From NCBI GenBank assembly GCA_001443385.1, contig LDXP01000022.1, positions 1 to 33,831 on the forward strand: a stretch of 33,831 bases of DNA, given 5' to 3'. This DNA comes from Candidatus Rokubacteria bacterium CSP1-6 (GTDB lineage: Bacteria > Methylomirabilota > Methylomirabilia > Rokubacteriales > CSP1-6). A model generated the notes under the pieces. It was not told the origin of the DNA. It made no database searches and saw only the letters and a program-made list of their open reading frames with translations. The first letter of the stretch is position 1, and each line of letters opens with the position of its first letter. Shown piece after piece: positions 14,846-21,217 of this stretch. The position numbers were made by a program, and so were the translations under genes.

Positions 14846-14872
14846 ACCCGCGCCACTTGAAGTGGCGCGGGT
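14846..14872. repeat. 27-bp near-complete palindrome downstream of the MFS gene
   Basis: Arms acccgcgccactt (14846-14858) and aagtggcgcgggt (14860-14872) are perfectly complementary around a single G. No T-tract follows on either strand, so it is not a standard intrinsic terminator. It could be a protein-binding site, a REP-like element or a cruciform-forming sequence. It lies in the 180-base gap between the MFS and ddl genes. Confidence 0.6.
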
Positions 14873-14919
14873 GCCCGTAGAGGTGGCTCGCCTTCGCTCG
14901 CGCTTGCGTCAAGGGGGAA

Positions 14920-14936
14920 GGGGGGCGGAGCCCCCC
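14920..14936. repeat. GC hairpin just upstream of ddl
   Basis: A 7-bp stem (ggggggc at 14920-14926, gcccccc at 14930-14936) with a GGA loop ends 13 bases before the ddl start. The stretch before it (14884-14919) is low-complexity and G-rich. It would put a very stable hairpin in the ddl leader close to the ribosome-binding site. Confidence 0.5.
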
Positions 14937-14949
14937 TCCGAGTAGAGAT

Positions 14950-16119
14950 ATGGCGCGACGGATCCGCGTGGGGGTGATCTTCGGCGGGCGCTCGGGCGAG
15001 CATGAGGTCTCCCTCGCGTCGGCGGCCTTCGTCCTCCGGGCGATCGACCGGAGCCGCTTCGAGCCCATTCCCATCGGCATCGCCAAGGACGGCCGCTGGC
15101 TCGTGGGGGGTGATCCTCTCAAAGCCCTGGCCGAGAACGTCAAGGGCGAACTGTCGCCGGGCGACGCCACCAGCCCGGTGAAACAGGAACTGGTGGCTCG
15201 CGCTGAGAAGGTAGACCCCGGGGCCACCGGCCTCGTCAGCGTGGAGCCCTCCGAGAGTTTCCCCGCTGGCCTCAGGCGGGAGCTGGACGTGGTCATGATC
15301 ATGCTCCACGGCCCCTACGGCGAGGATGGGACGGTTCAGGGGCTCCTGGAGCTGGCCGGCATCCCGTACGTCGGCGCCGGCGTCCTGGCCTCGGCCGCGG
15401 GAATGGACAAGGCCGTCATGAAGGCGCTCTTCGGGGCAGCCGGGCTGCCTGTGGTCGAGCACCTGGTCGTCCTGGCCCGCGAGTGGGAGCGGGAGCCCGG
15501 CCCCGTCGCGGCCCAGGTGGCGGAGCGGATCGGCTACCCGTGCTTCGTGAAGCCCTCGAACCTCGGCTCCAGCGTGGGGATCAGCAAGGTCAAATCCCCC
15601 GACGCTCTGCCTGCGGCGATGGCGGAGGCGGCGCGCCATGGCCGGAAGCTCCTCGTGGAGCGCGCCGCCCAGGGACGCGAGATCGAGGTGAGCGTCCTCG
15701 GCAACGATGAGCCCAGGGCCTCCCTACCCGGCGAGATCCTCTACGACAAGGAGTGGTACGACTACGAGGCCAAGTACGGCGAGGGCCACACGACGCTGAA
15801 GGTCCCGGCGCCGGTGTCCCCTGAACAAACCCGGCAGTTCCAGCAGCTGGCGGTGACGGCCTTTCGCGCCATCGACTGCCGCGGCATGGCGCGCGTGGAC
15901 TTCTTCCTCGAAGGGGACCGGATCCTCGTCAACGAGATCAACACCATCCCGGGCTTCACGGCCACCTCCGCCTACCCGCAGCTCTGGGAAGCCTCGGGCC
16001 TGCCCTACCCCGACCTGATCGCCCGCCTTATCGAGTTAGCCCTGGAACGCCCGCACCCCCTCACCCCACCCTCTCCCCCTGGAGGGGGAGAGGACAAAGG
16101 TGAGGGGGGAAGTCGCTGA
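14950..16119 (+). CDS. ddl: D-alanine--D-alanine ligase
   Basis: This ATP-grasp enzyme makes the D-Ala-D-Ala dipeptide for peptidoglycan in the cytoplasm. The N-terminus has VGVIFGGRSGEHEVSLASA (EHEVS is the family signature). The centre has HGPYGEDGTVQGLLELAGIP and YVGAGVLASAAGMDKAVMKA, and the ATP-grasp core reads PCFVKPSNLGSSVGISKVKS. The omega-loop YDYEAKYGEG fits a D-Ala rather than a D-Lac ligase. Metal-binding residues are in MARVDFFLE and LVNEINTIPGFTATS. The family normally ends near LIELALER; here about 20 extra residues (PHPLTPPSPPGGGEDKGEGG) follow, encoded by a palindromic repeat. At 389 aa it is longer than most Ddl proteins for this reason. No strong ribosome-binding site precedes the ATG. 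Confidence 0.95.
   Translation: MARRIRVGVIFGGRSGEHEVSLASAAFVLRAIDRSRFEPIPIGIAKDGRWLVGGDPLKALAENVKGELSPGDATSPVKQELVARAEKVDPGATGLVSVEPSESFPAGLRRELDVVMIMLHGPYGEDGTVQGLLELAGIPYVGAGVLASAAGMDKAVMKALFGAAGLPVVEHLVVLAREWEREPGPVAAQVAERIGYPCFVKPSNLGSSVGISKVKSPDALPAAMAEAARHGRKLLVERAAQGREIEVSVLGNDEPRASLPGEILYDKEWYDYEAKYGEGHTTLKVPAPVSPEQTRQFQQLAVTAFRAIDCRGMARVDFFLEGDRILVNEINTIPGFTATSAYPQLWEASGLPYPDLIARLIELALERPHPLTPPSPPGGGEDKGEGGSR
16056..16108. repeat. Double-stem palindromic repeat, copy 1 (inside the 3' end of ddl)
   Basis: Outer arms ccccctcacc (16056-16065) and ggtgaggggg (16099-16108) enclose inner arms cctctccccct (16070-16080) and agggggagagg (16083-16093). The same outer CCCCTCACC and inner CCTCTCCCC arms occur at 19581-19628 and 24597-24641. 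Here the repeat is read through as coding sequence and supplies most of the C-terminal tail of Ddl. Confidence 0.8.
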
Positions 16120-16132
16120 GGGCGGCTCACCC

Positions 16133-17242
16133 ATGCGGGTAGTGATCGCGGGGGGCGGGACGGGCGGCCACACGAGCGCCGGCCTCGCGGTGGCGGCCGC
16201 GCTCCAGCAGCGCGAGATCGAGTGCCACTGGATTGGAAGCCGCGCGGGTATCGAGGCCCGCCGCGTTCCCGAGGCCGGCCTCCCCTACCACGCGATCCCG
16301 ACGGGAAAGCTCCGCCGCTACTGGGACTGGCAGAACTTCCCCGACCTCCTCCTCCGGGCACCGGCGGGCGTCGTCCAGGCGCGGCGCCTCCTCGCGCGGC
16401 TTGCTCCCGACCTCGTCTTCGCCACCGGCGGCTTCGTCGCGCTGCCGACCGTCTTCGCGGCCAAGTCGCGCAGGATCCCCATCGTGGTCCACGAGCAGAC
16501 CTCCGTCCCAGGCCTGGCCAACCGCATTGCCGGCCGCATGGCGCAGAAGATCGCCCTCACGTTCCCCCAGATGGGAACCGAGTTCCCTCCGGAGAAAGTC
16601 GTCGTGACCGGCAACCCCCTCCGCCCCGAGCTCCAGGGTGGATCCCGGGAGGCCGGCCTGGCCCGCCTCGGCCTCGACCCCGCGCTCCCCGTCATCTACT
16701 TGACGGGGGGAGCTCAGGGCTCCCACCCGATCAACCGCGCTGTGGGGGAGACCCTGGCGCCGCTCCTCGAAACCTGCCAGGTGATCCACCAGTGCGGCGA
16801 CAACCCCGAGACGGGCGACCGGCCCTGGCTCGAGAACCAGGCCCGAGACCTGCCCGCCGGCCTCAGGATGCGCTATCACCTGATTCCCTATGTGGGCGCC
16901 GAGCTCCGCGACGTCTATGCCGTCGCGAGCCTGGTCGTGGGCCGGGCGGGGGCGGGGACCGTGAGCGAGTGCTGCCACCTGGGCCTGCCGGCGCTCTACA
17001 TCCCGCTGCCGGGGACCAGCGGTGACGAGCAGACGGCCAACGCGCGGCTGGTTCAGGCGGCCGGAGGGGCCGTGCTCTTCCCCCAGATCGCCCTCACGCC
17101 CCGGAGCCTGCTGGAGAGCGTCCGCGGCCTCCTGGCGGACGCGTCGCGCCTCAAGGCGATGGGCGAGCGGGCCCGGAGCCTGGCGGTGCCGGACGCCGCC
17201 GACCGGATCGTCCGCCTCATCCTCGAGGCGGCCTCCCCCTGA
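16133..17242 (+). CDS. murG: MurG-type UDP-GlcNAc:undecaprenyl-PP-MurNAc-peptide glycosyltransferase
   Basis: MurG adds GlcNAc to lipid I on the inner face of the membrane, giving lipid II. The ATG at 16133 gives MRVVIAGGGTGGHTSAGLAV, the glycine-rich start of the family. Further landmarks are ATGGFVALPTVFAAK, HEQTSVPGLANRIAGRMAQK, VVTGNPLRPEL, LTGGAQGSHPINRAV, VVGRAGAGTVSECCHLGLPA and PLPGTSGDEQTANARLV, in the order and spacing of the two Rossmann lobes. Length (369 aa) is normal. Two details differ from textbook MurG: TS-A after GGH where I/V-F-P is usual, and DEQ where DHQ is usual. It sits 13 bases after ddl but outside a division/cell-wall cluster, so a divergent or second copy is possible. 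Confidence 0.85.
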   Translation: MRVVIAGGGTGGHTSAGLAVAAALQQREIECHWIGSRAGIEARRVPEAGLPYHAIPTGKLRRYWDWQNFPDLLLRAPAGVVQARRLLARLAPDLVFATGGFVALPTVFAAKSRRIPIVVHEQTSVPGLANRIAGRMAQKIALTFPQMGTEFPPEKVVVTGNPLRPELQGGSREAGLARLGLDPALPVIYLTGGAQGSHPINRAVGETLAPLLETCQVIHQCGDNPETGDRPWLENQARDLPAGLRMRYHLIPYVGAELRDVYAVASLVVGRAGAGTVSECCHLGLPALYIPLPGTSGDEQTANARLVQAAGGAVLFPQIALTPRSLLESVRGLLADASRLKAMGERARSLAVPDAADRIVRLILEAASP

Positions 17243-17837
17243 GGTCAAAGCGGAGGGGGCACTCGCCGCAGTGGGGACGGCTCCGGCAGTACGCCTTGCC
17301 CACCGCCACCAGGAGCGCATGGTATTCGTTGAAGAGGCGGGGATCGCTCGGCAGGTGACGCTCGAAGAAGGCGCGGACTTCCTGGTAGCCCGCGTCATGC
17401 GGAAGGAGGCGGTGGCGGGAGAGGACGCGCCGCGTGTAGGCGTCCACGACGAAGGCCGGGCGGCCGAGGGCGTAGAGCAAAATGCTGTCGGCGGTTTCGG
17501 GGCCGATGCCGGGCACCGCCAGCAGCTCACGCCTGAGCGCCTCGAGGGGCGCGCGGCTCATGCGGTCGAGGCTGCCCTGGTAGCGCCCGTTGAGGTAGGC
17601 GAGAAAGGCGCGGAGGCGTCGCGCCTTCACCCTGAACGTCCCCGACGATCGGATGAGGCCGGCCAGGCGGCCAGGCGGAAGCTCGGAGAGCCGCGCGGCA
17701 GTGAGGAGTCGCCGGCCCCTGAGGGCGGCCAGAGCGCGCTCCACGTTGCTCCAGGCCGTGTTCTGGGTGAGGATGGCCCCCACCACGACCTCGAAGCGGG
17801 TTCTGGCCGGCCACCAGTGCTGAGGCCCGAACCGCAT
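17217..17837 (-). CDS. HhH-GPD DNA glycosylase related to endonuclease III (COG2231-like)
   Basis: This 206-residue base-excision-type protein shows FEVVVGAILTQNTAWSNVER at about residues 15-34, then the helix-hairpin-helix LLAVPGIGPETADSILLYAL and the catalytic aspartate in FVVDAYTRRVL. The lysine that gives endonuclease III its lyase activity (normally V-G-x-K-T-A) is replaced by glutamate in GPETAD, pointing to a monofunctional glycosylase of the MagIII/HP0602 type. The iron-sulfur region reads YCRSRPHCGECPL, with three cysteines; the fourth expected cysteine is absent before the protein ends. Its last 26 bases overlap the 3' end of murG on the other strand. The damaged base it removes is unknown. 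Confidence 0.85.
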   Translation of the reverse strand: MRFGPQHWWPARTRFEVVVGAILTQNTAWSNVERALAALRGRRLLTAARLSELPPGRLAGLIRSSGTFRVKARRLRAFLAYLNGRYQGSLDRMSRAPLEALRRELLAVPGIGPETADSILLYALGRPAFVVDAYTRRVLSRHRLLPHDAGYQEVRAFFERHLPSDPRLFNEYHALLVAVGKAYCRSRPHCGECPLRFDLRGRPPRG

Positions 17838-17895
17838 TAGCAGCGCCTCATAGCGGCGAAGCAGGCAGCGTCTAACTGAGCGGGAGGTCCGATCC

Positions 17896-18861
17896 GTGAT
17901 CGCGCTCGTCGTCTTCCTCCAGGTGAGCCTCTCCGTGGCCGTGAGCGGCCCCTACACCTCTCCCGAGTATCTGCCCCTCCGCGTGGCCGAGGCGGAGGGA
18001 TACTTCAGCCAGGAGGGGCTCCAGGTCTCTCTCAGGACCACCCGGGCCGAGCCCGGCGCTGCCGAAGCCCTGGCCAAGGGACAGGCCGACCTGGCGGCGA
18101 CCTCCTTGGAGGCCGCCCTGCGCCACGGCGCCGTCGGCGGCAGGCCTCCCCGGCTCGTCTTCGGCCTCACCGCCGCGCCGCCCGTCGCTCTCCTCGTTCC
18201 TACCGCCCATCGGGGCACGGTCAAGCGCATTGAAGACCTGGTTGGGAAGCGCGTGGCCGTCACGAGCCCCGGCGCTCCCGAGCATCCGCTCCTGTTTGCG
18301 CTGCTCGACCGTCACCAGATCAAAGCCACCCAGCTCTCCCTGCTGAGCCTCGGCGAGCGCGGTCTGGTGGCGGCGCTCGAAGCCGGCGAGCTCCACGGAG
18401 GGCTCCTTTCCGACCCCTGGGCCAGCCGCCTCGTGGAGGACGGCAACGCAACGATCCTGGCCGACTTCCGCCGCCGCGACGAGGCCGCCCGCTGGCTCGG
18501 CGGACCGACGATCCACGCCGCCCTCTTCGTCAGGGCCGATCGGCCGCCCAAGGCATCCGATCTCGCGGCGCTGTCGCGAGCGCTGCTCCGGGCGGTGAAA
18601 CGGGTCGAGACGGCGCCCACCGAGGAACTCCTGGCGCGCCTCCCCGCCCGCGTCGTCGGCCTCAAGGAGGACTTCATCGCCCGGCTCGAGGGCGCCCGGG
18701 AGATCTACGTTCCCGGCGGCTGGGTCCGCCACGAGACGCTCCAGCTGAGCGTGGCCCAGATGCGGAGCCGGGCGCCATTTCCCAAGGGCGTCACCATCCC
18801 CCGCCGCCCGGCCGATCTCCTCCTCCTCGACCCCCTCAAGCCCCTCCTCGACGCGAAATAA
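17896..18861 (+). CDS. Stand-alone NMT1/SsuA-type periplasmic binding protein
   Basis: This 321-residue protein starts at a GTG preceded by GGGAGG. It has a short hydrophobic leader (MIALVVFLQVSLSVAVSG) and then the NMT1/THI5-like pattern: LPLRVAEAEGYFSQEGLQVS, AEALAKGQADLAATSLEAAL, IEDLVGKRVAVTSPGAPEHP and LEAGELHGGLLSDPWASRLV. Such proteins bind nitrate, sulfonates, thiamine precursors or other small organics for ABC import. No ATPase or permease is adjacent, so it must share a transporter elsewhere or act as a sensor. The leader lacks the usual basic residues, so export is likely but not certain. Confidence 0.85.
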   Translation: MIALVVFLQVSLSVAVSGPYTSPEYLPLRVAEAEGYFSQEGLQVSLRTTRAEPGAAEALAKGQADLAATSLEAALRHGAVGGRPPRLVFGLTAAPPVALLVPTAHRGTVKRIEDLVGKRVAVTSPGAPEHPLLFALLDRHQIKATQLSLLSLGERGLVAALEAGELHGGLLSDPWASRLVEDGNATILADFRRRDEAARWLGGPTIHAALFVRADRPPKASDLAALSRALLRAVKRVETAPTEELLARLPARVVGLKEDFIARLEGAREIYVPGGWVRHETLQLSVAQMRSRAPFPKGVTIPRRPADLLLLDPLKPLLDAK

Positions 18862-18889
18862 TCCGCCTCAGAGACGCTTTAGTCGAGTA

Positions 18890-18981
18890 GGGGTCAGGCA
18901 TGCGTATTTGCGTAGGCCTATATCTGCTCATCACTAGCCAGTGGTCTCCTCACCCCTACGCAAATACGCATGCCTGACCCC
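18890..18981. repeat. Paired 27-bp inverted repeat with a 38-base spacer (REPIN-like element)
   Basis: The arm at 18890-18916 (beginning ggggtcaggcatgcgta) is the exact reverse complement of 18955-18981: 27 of 27 bases. Each arm contains a direct repeat TGCGTA-TT-TGCGTA. GGGGTCAGG at the outer tip recalls the REP sequences that flank REP-associated tyrosine transposases (from memory). The spacer holds a further small hairpin (cact/agtg). The right arm and part of the spacer are read as the C-terminus of maf. No transposase is encoded nearby. Confidence 0.85.
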
Positions 18982-19563
18982 ATCGAGGAATTGGCATTCT
19001 ATGCCCCAGGACACCAGGAGGCGGCGGGTGGTGGTGAGGGGGAGGCCGACGACGTTGGTGTAGCAGCCGTCCACCGTCGCCACGAGCGCCCCGCCGGCGG
19101 CCTGGACAGCGTAGGCGCCGGCCTTGTCGAAGGGCTCGCCCGAGCCGACGTATGCCTCGATCTCAGCCTCGCTGTACTCCCGCATCAGAACCCGGCTCAC
19201 CACCGCCGCCGTCTCTTCCCGCCCCGATGGCGCCTCGACCAGGGCCACCCCCGTGATCACCTCGTGCTCGCGGCCACGGAGGGCTCGGAGCATCCGGCGG
19301 GCGTCGTCCGGACGCTCCGGCTTGCCGAAGACCTCGCCGGCCAGGACCACGGCCGTGTCAGCCCCCAGGACGACAGCCGGCCCCACTCGACGGGCGACGG
19401 CGCGGGCCTTAGCCAGGGCGAGCGCCGTGACGGCATCCTTGACGGGGCCGGGCGGCAAGACCTCAGGGATCTCGCTGGGCACCACCTCGAAGGGGACGTC
19501 GAGCTGGCGCAGGAGGTCGGCGCGCCGGGGTGAGGCGGAGGCGAGGACAAGACGTCCCCTCAC
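18934..19563 (-). CDS. maf: Maf-family nucleoside triphosphate pyrophosphatase
   Basis: Maf proteins hydrolyse canonical and modified NTPs (dTTP/UTP or m7GTP types) to the monophosphate and can restrain septation. Signature pieces are visible in order: LVLASASPRRADLLRQL (residues 5-21), VVLGADTAVVLAGEVFGKP, LRGREHEVITGVAL, GSGEPFDKAGAYAVQ and TNVVGLPL. The protein should end shortly after RRLLVSWGIE; here it continues with DGVRHAYLRRGEETTG. That tail is encoded by the right arm and spacer of the inverted repeat at 18890-18981. At 209 residues it is a little longer than usual. Confidence 0.95.
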   Translation of the reverse strand: MRGRLVLASASPRRADLLRQLDVPFEVVPSEIPEVLPPGPVKDAVTALALAKARAVARRVGPAVVLGADTAVVLAGEVFGKPERPDDARRMLRALRGREHEVITGVALVEAPSGREETAAVVSRVLMREYSEAEIEAYVGSGEPFDKAGAYAVQAAGGALVATVDGCYTNVVGLPLTTTRRLLVSWGIECQFLDGVRHAYLRRGEETTG

Positions 19564-19580
19564 CCTGCCCCCCTGAAATG

Positions 19581-19628
19581 CCCCTCACCTGTTCTCCTCT
19601 CCCCACTGGGGAGAGGTAGGGTGAGGGG
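19581..19628. repeat. Double-stem palindromic repeat, copy 2
   Basis: Outer arms cccctcacc (19581-19589) and ggtgagggg (19620-19628) and inner arms cctctcccc (19596-19604) and ggggagagg (19608-19616) are all perfect. It lies between speE and maf, both transcribed leftwards, 18 bases upstream of the maf start. It may act as a weak terminator for the spe operon or be a neutral mobile repeat. Confidence 0.8.
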
Positions 19629-19716
19629 GAGAGGAGGAACGTCAGGGGAACCCGGCGTCATGAGAGGAGAAGAAGAGAGTCGGGTGGCCGGAGGCGACGG
19701 CGGCGCCGCTCCGGAG

Positions 19717-20634
19717 TCAGGCGACGATCAGCGGGTGCTTGTCCGTGATGACTCGGTCCTGCTTCTCCAGCGCCCGGCGGATGTGCTTGGGCAGGCTGAA
19801 GGCATGGGCGTGGGTCTGGCTGTCCCAGTAGCCAAGCTCGCCCTTGATCCGGGACGCGATCAGCTGGTCCACCTCCTGGGCCGTCTGCTTCCGGGGGTCG
19901 GAGCCCTTGGAGGCCACGAGGAACCCCCAGGGAACCGCGAAGCACGAGATGTAGGTCTGGTAGGGCGCCACCACCGGGAAGACTTCGCGCACCGTCCGGC
20001 AGATGGAGGTGAAGAAGTCAAGCTCCCCCACCTTGGTCATCCCCGCCTGCATGGTCATGATCCCGACGGGGGTCAGGCGATCGCGGATCAGGGTGTAGAA
20101 CTCCTTGGTGAACAGGAGGCAGGCCGGCCCCTCCTCCAGGGGCTCGGTGAGATCCACGACGATCAGGTCGAAGCGCTCGGACGTTTGCTCGAGAAAGGCC
20201 CGGGCGTCGTCGTGGAGCACCTCGGTCCGGGGGTCGTCGAAGGCGCCCTGGTGCATCTCGGGGAGGTGGCGCTTGCACTGCTCCACCACCTCCTGGTCGA
20301 TGTCCACCATGAGGGCGCGGCGGATCGACGGGTGTCGCAGGATCTCCCGGAGGGTGGCCCCCTCCCCGCCGCCGATCACCATGGCCCGCTCGGGCCGGGG
20401 GTGGGCGAGGAGGCCGGGGTGGACGAGGCCCTCGTGGTAGATGAACTCGTCGTGCTGGCTGGACTGGATCCGCCCGTCAAGCACCAGGGCCTTGCCGTAG
20501 GCGGCCAGCTCCAGGATCTCCATCTGCTGGTACTTGGTCTGGGCGGAGGCGATGGTGCGGACGATGGCGTGCATGTGCCCTTCGACGGCCGTCGTGGTCT
20601 CGAAGAACCACTTGTAGCTCTGGGGATTGATCAT
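19717..20634 (-). CDS. speE: Spermidine synthase family aminopropyltransferase
   Basis: SpeE transfers the aminopropyl group of decarboxylated SAM to an amine acceptor. The 305-residue protein has the N-terminal beta domain, then LVLDGRIQSSQHDEFIYHEG (50-69), the SAM-binding loop VIGGGEGATLREILRH (86-101), MVDIDQEVVEQCKRHLPE (109-126) and the catalytic-Asp region VVDLTEPLEEGPACLLFTKE. Asp161 would be the general base. Putrescine-specific enzymes usually have D-S-[ST]-D-P here; DLTEP resembles the DLTDP of Thermus-type agmatine/triamine aminopropyltransferases as I remember them. Its ATG overlaps the speD stop (ATGA). The acceptor could be putrescine or agmatine. Confidence 0.93.
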   Translation of the reverse strand: MINPQSYKWFFETTTAVEGHMHAIVRTIASAQTKYQQMEILELAAYGKALVLDGRIQSSQHDEFIYHEGLVHPGLLAHPRPERAMVIGGGEGATLREILRHPSIRRALMVDIDQEVVEQCKRHLPEMHQGAFDDPRTEVLHDDARAFLEQTSERFDLIVVDLTEPLEEGPACLLFTKEFYTLIRDRLTPVGIMTMQAGMTKVGELDFFTSICRTVREVFPVVAPYQTYISCFAVPWGFLVASKGSDPRKQTAQEVDQLIASRIKGELGYWDSQTHAHAFSLPKHIRRALEKQDRVITDKHPLIVA

Positions 20635-21026
20635 CCGGGGAACCCTACCGGCTTGTGCGGCATCGGGAACGCGCTCTGAACGAAGACCCCGCGCTGGAGC
20701 TCGACGATGGAGGCCCGCTCGGCCCCGAACTGCTCGACCAGGTAGTCGGCCGCGACGTCGGGCTTGAGGACGTCTCCGCAGGAGAAGATGTCAACCGCTG
20801 CGTACCGATATTCGGGCCAGGTGTGGATGGACAGGTGCGACTCGGCGATGACCACGACCCCGCTGATACCGAACGGGTTGAACTCGTGAAAGACAACGTC
20901 GACGATGGTGGCCTGGGCGCGCTTCGCAGCCTCCACCAGCGCCCCCTTCACGGTCTCCAGGCTGTTGATGACCTGCGCGTCGCAGTCAAACAACTCGAGA
21001 AGCATGTGCCGTCCCAGAGCTTGCAA
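20631..21026 (-). CDS. speD: S-adenosylmethionine decarboxylase proenzyme (pyruvoyl)
   Basis: SpeD makes decarboxylated SAM, the aminopropyl donor for SpeE. The 131-residue proenzyme self-cleaves between Glu62 and Ser63 in AESHLSIHTWPEY, turning Ser63 into the pyruvoyl group; His68 and Cys83 (DIFSCGD) are the other catalytic residues, all present. The start chosen is a TTG at 21026: AGGAGG lies 9 bases upstream, and MQALGRHMLLELFDCD matches the family N-terminus. The ATG seven codons later is too far from that site. It is first in a speD-speE operon that diverges from the arginine decarboxylase gene. Confidence 0.95.
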   Translation of the reverse strand: MQALGRHMLLELFDCDAQVINSLETVKGALVEAAKRAQATIVDVVFHEFNPFGISGVVVIAESHLSIHTWPEYRYAAVDIFSCGDVLKPDVAADYLVEQFGAERASIVELQRGVFVQSAFPMPHKPVGFPG

Positions 21027-21086
21027 TCCTATCAGCCTCCTTTCTCTCCTCCCTCCGAAAAATCTTTTTCTAGTCGAATTTTTTTC

Positions 21087-21114
21087 ACTGTAGGGCGCTT
21101 TTTTTCAAATGCAA
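21087..21114 (-). promoter_or_regulatory. Candidate speD promoter
   Basis: On the minus strand TTGCAT (21109-21114) is followed after 16 bases by TACAGT (21087-21092). It lies in an unusually A/T-rich island (about 21057-21125) in a GC-rich genome, 60 bases upstream of the TTG start of speD. The 8-mer CTTGCATT is shared with the divergent promoter at 21158. Confidence 0.45.
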
Positions 21115-21125
21115 GAAAAAAATGA

Positions 21126-21137
21126 GGCTCCGGAGCC
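21126..21137. promoter_or_regulatory. 12-bp palindrome between the divergent spe promoters
   Basis: GGCTCCGGAGCC is a perfect dyad lying between the speD and arginine decarboxylase promoters and followed on the minus strand by TCATTTTTTT. It could be a regulator site serving both directions, or a small hairpin. The T-run gives it some look of a leftward terminator, but no gene reads into it from that side. Confidence 0.35.
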
Positions 21138-21157
21138 CCGCCGGGCCAAAATTTTGC

Positions 21158-21185
21158 TTGCATTCCGGGGTCGAGCCGCTAAGAT
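21158..21185 (+). promoter_or_regulatory. Candidate promoter of the arginine decarboxylase operon
   Basis: TTGCAT (21158-21163), 16 bases, then TAAGAT (21180-21185). The ATG of the gene follows at 21218, with GGAAGGAGGG just upstream. Spacing and -35 hexamer equal those of the divergent speD promoter. Confidence 0.45.
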
Positions 21186-21217
21186 GAGCGAAAATTTATA
21201 TCCGGAAGGAGGGTCGG

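Noticed and set aside
13377-14945. 522-codon plus-strand frame overlapping rarA and the MFS gene
   Set aside because: It is a frame-shifted shadow: the MFS frame has twelve hydrophobic segments and motif A, whereas this frame is Arg/Gly/Pro-rich with no structure.
14770-14949. Possible tRNA around ggttcgagc in the gap before ddl
   Set aside because: The T-arm-like word has no matching stem, anticodon arm or acceptor; the gap instead holds a dyad and a G-rich hairpin.
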